NCBI GenBank assembly: GCA_044227705.1
Contig: JBGAWE010000082.1
Span: forward strand, 1-17,029
Direction: 5' to 3'
Origin: JANOQP01 sp044227705
GTDB taxonomy: Bacteria; Bacteroidota; Bacteroidia; Chitinophagales; Saprospiraceae
DNA length: 17,029 nucleotides
In this document: in pieces, positions 1 to 5,071 of the stretch
How positions within the stretch are numbered: the stretch's first letter is position 1
Layout of the letters: each line of letters begins with the position of its first letter
Notes under the pieces: generated by a model
Databases searched by the model: none
What the model saw: the letters and a program-made list of their open reading frames with translations, nothing else
Told to the model about the DNA's origin: nothing
Program-made: the position numbers and the translations under genes

Positions 1-2
1 AA

Positions 3-1043
3 AGCGAGTTCCGCGAGAAGCTGGTCGAGTCTCTTTCGACGCAGCCAGAGGCGCAGATGGTGGTGTGGAATGATTTGGAAAACCAGCCGCCTGAATCTGG
101 AAATATTCCTCCGAAGGAGAATAAAACCGGCCCGGTCGTGCAGCCGAAAGAGGAGGGAAAACTGGCCGAGCAAAAGCCGGTTCAATCTCAAAAGCCCCCG
201 GTTTTGGAGGAAAAGCCCAATCAACTTGACCAAAAACCCAAAACCGAAACCCCGTCCGCCGAGCAGAAACCCAGCTTCGGCGAAACTCCCGTCCCCAAAA
301 AAGAGGAACCGAAGCCCAACGAACCTCCTGCCGAAACCCCGCCCGCCGAAAGTTCAAAAGACCGCGAGGCCATCATCAAAACCATCGCCGACGGCATGGT
401 GCGCGTCGAGGGCGGGACGTTTGAGATGGGCTGCAAGGAGGGACGAGATGGCGATTGCGAGACTAACGAAAAGCTGCACACTGTCACCGTCGGTTCTTTT
501 TCCATCTCAAAATACGAGGTGACGCAAGCCCAGTGGCAGGCCGTGATGGGCGAGAACCCGTCTGAAAACAAAGGCTGCGACCAATGTCCCGTCGAAAACG
601 TCAGTTGGAACGACGCGCAGGATTTCATCAAAAATCTGAACGCCCTCGTTGGCAGAAACTTCCGCCTGCCCACCGAGGCCGAATGGGAGTTCGCCGCCCG
701 GGGCGGAAACCGAAGCAAGCATTTTCAATACGCAGGCGGCAACAATTTGAAAGAGGTCGGTTGGAATGAAGGCAGCAAATCCCATCCGGTCGGCGGGTTG
801 AAGGCCAACGAGTTGGGCCTTTTCGACATGAGCGGCAACGTGCGAGAGTGGTGCAACGACTGGTACGGTGATTACCCGAGTGCGGCGCAAAATGACCCGA
901 CTGGGCCAAAAACGGGCAGCGCCCGCGTCAACCGCGGCGGCAGCTTCGTCAACATCGCGTCGAACTGCCGCTCCGCCAACCGCTACTACAACTCGCCGCC
1001 CAATCGGCTTGCTTGGCTCGGCCTCCGCCTCGCCCGCCAGTGA
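3..1043 (+). CDS. SUMF1/FGE-like C-type-lectin-fold protein, 5' end outside window; candidate DGR target
   Basis: The frame is open from the window's left edge, so the true start is upstream; the first in-window ATG is at 57. About 346 residues are visible. Counting from that ATG, residues 8-110 are a Pro/Glu/Lys-rich low-complexity linker with repeated EQKP / PKKEE-type units. Residues 113-328 are a SUMF1 (FGE-sulfatase) domain: MVRVEGGTFEMGC, EVTQAQWQAVMG, PVENVSWNDAQDF, RLPTEAEWEFAARGG, GLFDMSGNVREWCNDWY, RVNRGGSF, and an NCRSANR...GLRLAR end. True FGEs have two Cys five residues apart near the C-terminus. Here only the later one is present (RGGS+8) and RGGS+3 is Asn, so formylglycine synthesis is unlikely. 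The last 42 codons are the variable repeat described separately. Known DGR targets often use this fold for ligand binding; that role is inferred here. The lost N-terminus could carry an unrelated effector or signalling domain. Confidence 0.9.
   Translation, partial: SEFREKLVESLSTQPEAQMVVWNDLENQPPESGNIPPKENKTGPVVQPKEEGKLAEQKPVQSQKPPVLEEKPNQLDQKPKTETPSAEQKPSFGETPVPKKEEPKPNEPPAETPPAESSKDREAIIKTIADGMVRVEGGTFEMGCKEGRDGDCETNEKLHTVTVGSFSISKYEVTQAQWQAVMGENPSENKGCDQCPVENVSWNDAQDFIKNLNALVGRNFRLPTEAEWEFAARGGNRSKHFQYAGGNNLKEVGWNEGSKSHPVGGLKANELGLFDMSGNVREWCNDWYGDYPSAAQNDPTGPKTGSARVNRGGSFVNIASNCRSANRYYNSPPNRLAWLGLRLARQ
914..1040 (+). repeat. candidate DGR variable repeat (VR)
   Basis: These 127 bp form the 3' end of the SUMF1-like gene, ending one codon before its TGA. 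They align without gaps to the reverse complement of 1374-1500. There are 14 differences, 9 at adenines of the other copy (921, 922, 949, 967, 984, 987, 1008, 1009, 1011) and 5 at non-adenines (999, 1001, 1004, 1012, 1015). All nine adenine changes fall in codon position 1 or 2. They change Asn, Asp, Tyr and Ser codons to Ala, Val, Cys, Tyr, Leu and Ala. The final 25 bp (1016-1040) are identical, GC-rich and almost A-free, as expected of an initiation-of-mutagenic-homing (IMH) end. Confidence 0.8.
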
Positions 1044-1093
1044 GGTGGCTTGCTCGCTCCGGCTTTCCTGTGAGCAAAAAAAGAAATAGAGCT

Positions 1094-1157
1094 ATGAGGC
1101 GGCCGGAGGAGAGCAAGGAGGGAGGGACGACCGACGGCGAACCGGAGGCGGCCTCAT
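1094..1157 (+). other. imperfect hairpin between VR and TR
   Basis: ATGAGGCGGCC (1094-1104) pairs with GGCGGCCTCAT (1147-1157) over 10 of 11 positions (one G-G mismatch), with a 42-nt purine-rich loop. It lies inside the 281-bp segment between the 18-bp repeats. In a GC-rich genome such pairing can arise by chance, so this is only a possible RNA structure. Confidence 0.35.
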
Positions 1158-1184
1158 GGCGACTGTGGGCGCAGCAAACCAAAA

Positions 1185-1209
1185 TCCGCCTTTGGCGGAA
1201 AATTTTTTT
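1185..1209 (+). terminator. possible intrinsic terminator downstream of the SUMF1-like gene
   Basis: TCCGCC (1185-1190), loop TTT, then GGCGGA (1194-1199) form a 6-bp stem. AAA and a run of seven T (1203-1209) follow. The short stem and the gap before the T run make it weaker than a classic terminator. It sits about 140 nt after the stop codon at 1043 and would end that transcript before the TR. Confidence 0.4.
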
Positions 1210-1226
1210 CGAAAAAAGGAAAAAAT

Positions 1227-1306
1227 GGGGCGGAGGGTGTTTCGAACCCCGAATCCACGGGGACTACTAATGCCGCCGCCCCGGCCCCGGGCGAACCGGG
1301 GCTTTT
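1227..1306 (+). other. compact structured segment with a terminator-like end, between VR and TR
   Basis: GGGGCGG (1227-1233) pairs with CCGCCCC (1276-1282), enclosing a hairpin CCCCG (1247-1251) / CGGGG (1258-1262). Directly after comes GCCCCGG (1284-1290), loop GCGAA, CCGGGGC (1296-1302) and TTTT (1303-1306), which resembles an intrinsic terminator on the plus strand. The enclosed TTCGAA recalls a tRNA T-loop on the minus strand, but the whole is too short for a tRNA. It could be a small structured RNA or simply the 3' end of the upstream transcript. Confidence 0.4.
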
Positions 1307-1373
1307 CGTCCCAAAAAAGATTGGGAACTGGACAACCGCCTGTTCAGTGGATGCCGTCCGGCTTTCCTGTGAG

Positions 1374-1500
1374 CTGGCGGGCGAGGCGGAGGCCGAGCGA
1401 ACTATTCCGGTTCGACGGCGAGTTGTTGTTGCGGTTGGCGGAGCGGTAGTTCGACGCGATGTTGTCGAAGCTGCCGCCGCGGTTGACGCGGTTGCTGCCC
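1374..1500 (-). repeat. candidate DGR template repeat (TR), inverted relative to VR
   Basis: Read on the minus strand from 1500 to 1374, this is the A-rich partner of the VR. Translated in the matching frame it gives RVNRGGSFDNIASNYRSANR followed by NNNSPSNRNSSLGLRLARQ, the Asn/Ser-loaded appearance typical of DGR templates with AAC codons. It has 27 adenines, 9 of them substituted in the VR, against 5 of 100 other bases. Homology starts and stops sharply at both ends: nothing upstream of 1500 resembles the gene upstream of 914, and the stop codon after CAG is absent. That favours a template over a decayed second gene copy. In a standard DGR a reverse transcriptase lies close to the TR, but only about 330 bp separate the TR from the VR gene on that side. 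Confidence 0.75.
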
Positions 1501-1592
1501 TTACGGCGGTTGACCGGGGGCGAAGGTAGCCCGACGAGCGGGCGGCAGCCGCGATGAATCGGGTCTCTACATTTGAACCAACCTTCCTATTT

Positions 1593-2900
1593 ATGAAGCA
1601 CCGACTGCTCCTCGCCCTCCTCGTCTTTTCTATTGTGGATTTGGGGTTGCGGACTGCGGATTCCCCTGTGCCGCTGCCCAATCGACAATCCACAGTCCCA
1701 AATCCCCAACCGAACTGGGGCTTTTTCGCCCACAAGCGCATCAACCGCCTCGCCGTCCTCACCCTCCCGCCCGAGATGGGCATCTTTTTCAAAAAGAACA
1801 TCGAGTGGCTCACCGACCACGCGACCGACCCCGACCTGCGCCGATACGCCGACCCATACGAGGCACCGCGCCATTTCATCGACCTCGACGCGTGGAAAAC
1901 GCCGCCGCCGCGCGGGTGGGCCGATGCCACCTTATTATATAGCGACTGGCTTGCCGTCCTCGACAATGGCGACACGGTGCGCCTTTTCGTCTCGGCCATC
2001 GAGGAGGCGCGGGCAGTCCGCTTCGACACGATGCTGCCGCTCTGGGAGGTTCGCAGCGGCGGCTTTGCTCGGCTAAACTCGTTGAACATCAAGCAGTTGG
2101 GCAGCTTTTGGCGGGCCGAGATGCTCCCCCGTTTCCACGACGAGCGATGGAAACTCCCCGCCGACAGCCTCCAAAACTGGCTCGACCAGTCGGGCCTCGG
2201 CGAACATTGCGTGCGCGAGGCGTGGGCCGTCGAACACCTGACGGAGCACGGCATCGTGCCGTGGCACCTCGCGCTCATGCAGCGGCGACTGACCAACGCC
2301 TTTCGAGAAAGGAACGCGAAAAAAATCCTTCGCCTCGCCGCCGACTTTGGCCACTACATCGGCGACGCGCACGTCCCGCTCCACACGACGAGCAACTACG
2401 ACGGCCAAAAAACCGGCCAGACCGGCCTCCATGCCTTTTGGGAGAGCCGCCTGCCCGAGCTTTTCGCCGATAAGCAATATGACTACATGGTTGGAAAACC
2501 AGAGTACCTCGAAGACCCGCAAGGCTATTTCTGGGCGGCGGCGATGGAGAGCCACCGGCTCGTCGACAGCGTTTTTTGGGCGGAAAAGCACGTGCGAGAC
2601 AGCTTCCCCGCCGACCGCCAACTGGCGATGGACGAGCGCGGAAACCAGCTCGTGCTGGCCCCGAGCCGCGAGTTCTCGGCCGCCTTCCAACTGGCCCTCG
2701 GCGGCATGGTCGAGCGGCGGATGCGGGCTGCGATACACGCCGTTTCGAGCGCGTGGTACACCGCATGGATCGATGCGGGGCAGCCCGACCTGTCGGATTT
2801 GGGGTCGGCGCGGCCCACGATGGTGGACAAACTGGCGGCCGATTCGCTCCGCCGGGCTGCTGGCTTCGGCCCGATTTTAGGGCGGCCGGAGGGCAATTGA
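1593..2900 (+). CDS. exported S1/P1-nuclease-like / zinc-dependent phospholipase C family protein
   Basis: The product has 435 residues. The start at 1593 is preferred to an in-frame ATG at 1554 because MKHRLLLALLVFSIV is then a clean signal peptide. After a short low-complexity stretch the mature domain begins with NWGFFAHKRINRLAVLTLPP. In this fold an N-terminal Trp and His residues bind the Zn cluster. Further candidate ligands are APRHFIDLD (about residues 91-99), GHYIGDAHVPLHTTSNYDG (about 253-271) and GLHAFWES (about 278). This all-helical tri-zinc family includes S1/P1 nucleases and bacterial phospholipase C; the Bacteroidota members are mostly uncharacterised, so the substrate is not assigned. 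It is likely periplasmic or secreted. It stands alone between the TR region and recA. The coding sequence around residues 14-39 comes from an inverted repeat (see 1633-1709). Confidence 0.85.
   Translation: MKHRLLLALLVFSIVDLGLRTADSPVPLPNRQSTVPNPQPNWGFFAHKRINRLAVLTLPPEMGIFFKKNIEWLTDHATDPDLRRYADPYEAPRHFIDLDAWKTPPPRGWADATLLYSDWLAVLDNGDTVRLFVSAIEEARAVRFDTMLPLWEVRSGGFARLNSLNIKQLGSFWRAEMLPRFHDERWKLPADSLQNWLDQSGLGEHCVREAWAVEHLTEHGIVPWHLALMQRRLTNAFRERNAKKILRLAADFGHYIGDAHVPLHTTSNYDGQKTGQTGLHAFWESRLPELFADKQYDYMVGKPEYLEDPQGYFWAAAMESHRLVDSVFWAEKHVRDSFPADRQLAMDERGNQLVLAPSREFSAAFQLALGGMVERRMRAAIHAVSSAWYTAWIDAGQPDLSDLGSARPTMVDKLAADSLRRAAGFGPILGRPEGN
1633..1709. repeat. imperfect inverted repeat inside the signal-peptide junction
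   Basis: The arm at 1633-1661 and the reverse complement of 1681-1709 match at 22 of 29 positions, around a GGATTTGGG core. The intervening sequence is about 19 nt. It is translated as the low-complexity VDLGLRTADSPVPLPNRQST stretch between the hydrophobic signal segment and the conserved mature domain, so it looks like a short palindromic element tolerated in a permissive linker. Similar GGGATT-rich arms occur at 8657-8727. Confidence 0.6.
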
Positions 2901-3019
2901 CTGCAGAGGAATCGTGTTTTAAAATATTTTCAGAAAAATTTTTTGTCGATCTAAATAATTGATTTACAATCAGAAAGGTTGTTTCAAAACAATTTCGATA
3001 AAATTTTTTACAAAAATAG

Positions 3020-3053
3020 TTTGGAGTTTATGGACACAAGTTGTTTAGATTTG
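3020..3053 (+). promoter_or_regulatory. candidate Bacteroidota-type promoter of recA
   Basis: TTTG at 3020-3023 and TAGATTTG at 3046-3053 match the Bacteroidota -33 / -7 consensus (TTTG and TAnnTTTG) with a 22-nt spacer. The surrounding 2901-3097 is markedly AT-rich compared with the rest of the window. A transcription start near 3060 would give a leader of about 38 nt before the recA ATG. No LexA-type operator was recognised. Confidence 0.6.
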
Positions 3054-3097
3054 TGCCATCAAAATTGATACCCTTCATCTTCAAAAAGAATTGAGAA

Positions 3098-4162
3098 ATG
3101 GCCACTGATTCAAAAGACAAGGAAGCCAAGCTCCAGGCACTGAAAACAACGCTCGAGCGAATCGACAAGACCTTCGGCAAAGGCACCGTCATGCGCCTCG
3201 GAGACAAGAACCTGTCGGACGTCGAGGCAATCCCGACCGGCTCCATCGGCCTCGACATCGCCATCGGCATCAACGGCATGCCGAAAGGCCGCGTGGTCGA
3301 AATCTACGGCCCCGAAAGCTCGGGCAAGACGACGCTCGCCATCCACGCCATCGCCGAGTGCCAGAAGATGGGCGGCACCGCCGCGTTCATCGACGCGGAG
3401 CACGCCTTCGACCGCTTCTACGCAGAGAAGCTCGGCGTGGACGTCGGAGCGCTTCTCATCAGCCAGCCTGACAACGGCGAGCAGGCGCTCGAAATCGCCG
3501 AGAACCTTATCCGCTCCGGTGCCATCGACATCATCGTGGTCGACTCGGTCGCCGCGCTCGTGCCCCGCGCCGAAATCGAGGGCGAGATGGGCGATTCGAA
3601 GGTTGGCCTCCACGCCCGCCTCATGTCTCAGGCTCTCCGCAAACTGACCGGCACCATCAGCCGCACGAACTGCACCTGCATCTTCATCAACCAGCTTCGG
3701 GAGAAAATCGGGGTCATGTTCGGCAACCCCGAGACGACCACCGGCGGCAACGCACTGAAGTTCTACGCTTCGCTTCGCCTCGACATCCGCAAGAGTGGCG
3801 CGGCGCTCAAAGACAAGGAGGGCAATACCGTCGGCAACCAAGTAAAGGTGAAAGTGGTGAAGAACAAGCTGGCACCGCCTTTCCGCGTCGCACAGTTCGA
3901 CGTCATCTTCGGCGAGGGCATCTCGAAAAACGGGGAACTCGTCGACCTCGGCTCGGATCTCGACATTCTGCAAAAGAGTGGCGCATGGTACGCGTACAAC
4001 GGGGCCAAAATCGCGCAGGGCCGCGACGCGGCGAAGGCTTTCATGGCCGACAACCCGGAGGTGGCGCATGAGATTGAACAGAAAATCAAGGAGCGGTACG
4101 TCGGCAACACCGGCCGACCGTCGCCCAAGCCTGTCGTTGTCGACGAAGAGGACGAGTTTTGA
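3098..4162 (+). CDS. recA: RecA recombinase
   Basis: This 354-residue protein is full-length for RecA. RecA forms ATP-dependent filaments on single-stranded DNA, carries out strand exchange, and triggers LexA-type self-cleavage where a LexA exists. Visible motifs: Walker A GPESSGKTT (71-79), FIDAEHAFD (97-105), Walker B IDIIVVDSVAALVPRAEIEG (143-162), L1/L2 DNA-binding loops including FGNPETTTGGNALKFY (208-223), and an acidic C-terminal tail ending DEEDEF. EHAFDRFYAEKLGVD is typical of Bacteroidota RecA. The ATG at 3098 fits the family N-terminus (KLQALKTTLERIDKTFGKGT). It is monocistronic: an AT-rich promoter region precedes it and strong hairpins follow. Confidence 0.98.
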   Translation: MATDSKDKEAKLQALKTTLERIDKTFGKGTVMRLGDKNLSDVEAIPTGSIGLDIAIGINGMPKGRVVEIYGPESSGKTTLAIHAIAECQKMGGTAAFIDAEHAFDRFYAEKLGVDVGALLISQPDNGEQALEIAENLIRSGAIDIIVVDSVAALVPRAEIEGEMGDSKVGLHARLMSQALRKLTGTISRTNCTCIFINQLREKIGVMFGNPETTTGGNALKFYASLRLDIRKSGAALKDKEGNTVGNQVKVKVVKNKLAPPFRVAQFDVIFGEGISKNGELVDLGSDLDILQKSGAWYAYNGAKIAQGRDAAKAFMADNPEVAHEIEQKIKERYVGNTGRPSPKPVVVDEEDEF

Positions 4163-4200
4163 GAAAACGGAACACCCCTGTTCGCAAGCCGTGATTGAAA

Positions 4201-4247
4201 GGGGCGATGATTGACGGGGTGGCTCAAAGTCACCCCGTCAATGCCCC
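4201..4247 (+). terminator. strong hairpin downstream of recA
   Basis: A 12-bp perfect stem, ATTGACGGGGTG (4210-4221) with CACCCCGTCAAT (4231-4242), has a 9-nt loop. GGGGC (4201-4205) / GCCCC (4243-4247) extends it across a 4-nt bulge. No T run follows, so it may act as an RNA 3'-end stabiliser or pause site, with the hairpin at 4311-4341 as the real terminator. Confidence 0.55.
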
Positions 4248-4310
4248 AGACGAATCGGGCTTGCACCCATCGGAACCCAAAGAGACAGGGTATAATTTTT
4301 CTCAATTCGG

Positions 4311-4341
4311 CGGCAGGCGCTTCGGCGGCTGCCGTTTTTTT
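4311..4341 (+). terminator. intrinsic terminator with TTCG tetraloop
   Basis: CGGCAG (4311-4316) / CTGCCG (4329-4334) encloses CGC-TTCG-GCG with one G-G mismatch, followed by seven T (4335-4341). This is a textbook rho-independent terminator about 150 nt after the recA stop. It ends only 20 nt before the GTG start of the DUF4230 gene. If that gene's promoter lies upstream, for example near the TATAAT at 4291, the hairpin would sit in its leader and could act as an attenuator. Confidence 0.75.
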
Positions 4342-4361
4342 GTTCCCAAAACTCCCTTTCT

Positions 4362-4991
4362 GTGGAAAAAGAAACTACTCGCCGCCGACCGCTCTCGCTC
4401 AACTCAATCACAACCCTGCTTTTGCTGGTCGCTGCCTTTTGCAGCGGCATTTGGCTGAAGCGGTGCTGGTTTGAAAAAACCGAAACCCACTCGACCACAA
4501 ACGCCACGGTCATGCTCGAGCAAATCCGGCAGGTCTGTAAGCTGGTGACGGTGGAGGGACAGTTCGCCGAGGTTTTTGACTACAAAGATTTCAGGGGGTA
4601 CGATTTCAGCATCTTCTCGAAAAAAGCACTGGTCAGAGTGAAAGCAAAAGTCTCCGTAGGCTACAACCTTGAACAGGTGAAGCTCGACGCATTGCCCGAG
4701 CAAAAGTTGCTGAAAATTGGCAACCTTCCCAAGCCAGAGATTTTGAGCATAGACCATTCAGTCGATTACTACGACATCACGGAGGGGATGTTCAACTCCT
4801 TCTCGACGGACGACTACAACCGAATCCAAGCGGATGCTAAAAATCGAATCCAACAAGCCGCCCTGCAAAGCAATCTGATGAACGAGGCGACGAAGCAAGG
4901 GATGAGAAACATTGAAACGCTCCAAGTTTTGATGGAGAGCATGGGCTGGAAAGTTGAAATTGAGCAAGCCAAACCCGCATCGGCAGGTTGA
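4362..4991 (+). CDS. DUF4230 family membrane-anchored protein
   Basis: This 209-residue protein starts at a GTG at 4362; no better upstream start is seen. The basic N-terminus (KETTRRR) is followed by a membrane segment at about residues 16-33 (ITTLLLLVAAFCSGIWL). The rest is soluble: LEQIRQVCKLVTVEGQFAEV, then the KALVRVKAKVSVGYNLEQVK core, and a C-terminal helix ending ETLQVLMESMGWKVEIE. This pattern matches DUF4230, a family common in Bacteroidota with no established function. The single N-terminal helix suggests an inner-membrane protein with a periplasmic domain. It lies immediately after the terminator at 4341 and 80 bp upstream of the large outer-membrane protein gene, so co-transcription with it is possible. 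Confidence 0.8.
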   Translation: MEKETTRRRPLSLNSITTLLLLVAAFCSGIWLKRCWFEKTETHSTTNATVMLEQIRQVCKLVTVEGQFAEVFDYKDFRGYDFSIFSKKALVRVKAKVSVGYNLEQVKLDALPEQKLLKIGNLPKPEILSIDHSVDYYDITEGMFNSFSTDDYNRIQADAKNRIQQAALQSNLMNEATKQGMRNIETLQVLMESMGWKVEIEQAKPASAG

Positions 4992-5071
4992 CCGGCCGGA
5001 CTTGAAAGGTTGGCCGTGGGCAAATTTTGACCCGAACTTTGCCGTTGACCCCCGCAATTCCGGGGCGCGGC

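Larger units (their letters stand above)
1058..1374 (+). repeat. 18-bp direct repeat pair (1058-1075 and 1357-1374)
   Basis: TCCGGCTTTCCTGTGAGC occurs identically at 1058-1075, shortly after the VR stop codon, and at 1357-1374, abutting the TR's 3' end with a one-base overlap. The two copies bracket 281 bp of non-coding, hairpin-rich DNA. Without that segment, VR and TR would form one large inverted repeat with a 33-bp spacer. The function is unknown. It could be a recombination scar, a duplicated flank, or a DGR accessory element. Confidence 0.7.

Noticed and set aside
1226..1283. tRNA-like segment on the minus strand (GGGGCGG / CCGCCCC acceptor-like ends and a GGTTCGAA T-loop-like motif)
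   Set aside because: Only about 57 nt span the acceptor-like arms, the T-stem has mismatches, and no D-arm or anticodon arm can be drawn.
1154..2296. Long open frame on the minus strand (380 codons)
   Set aside because: It runs antisense through the S1/P1-like gene and out of frame through the TR. Its composition (Ala/Ser/Arg-rich) is that of a GC-rich shadow frame.
3110..4069. Long open frame antisense to recA
   Set aside because: RecA on the plus strand is unmistakable. The antisense frame has a shadow-type composition and no known domain.
4291..4296. TATAAT as a sigma70-type -10 box
   Set aside because: The nearest TTGCAC (4261-4266) is 24 bp away, and Bacteroidota promoters use TAnnTTTG, so it is not listed as a promoter.
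5027..5071. Upstream TTG start for the outer-membrane protein
   Set aside because: It would put a Pro-rich leader in front of a good signal peptide. The ATG at 5072 is better.
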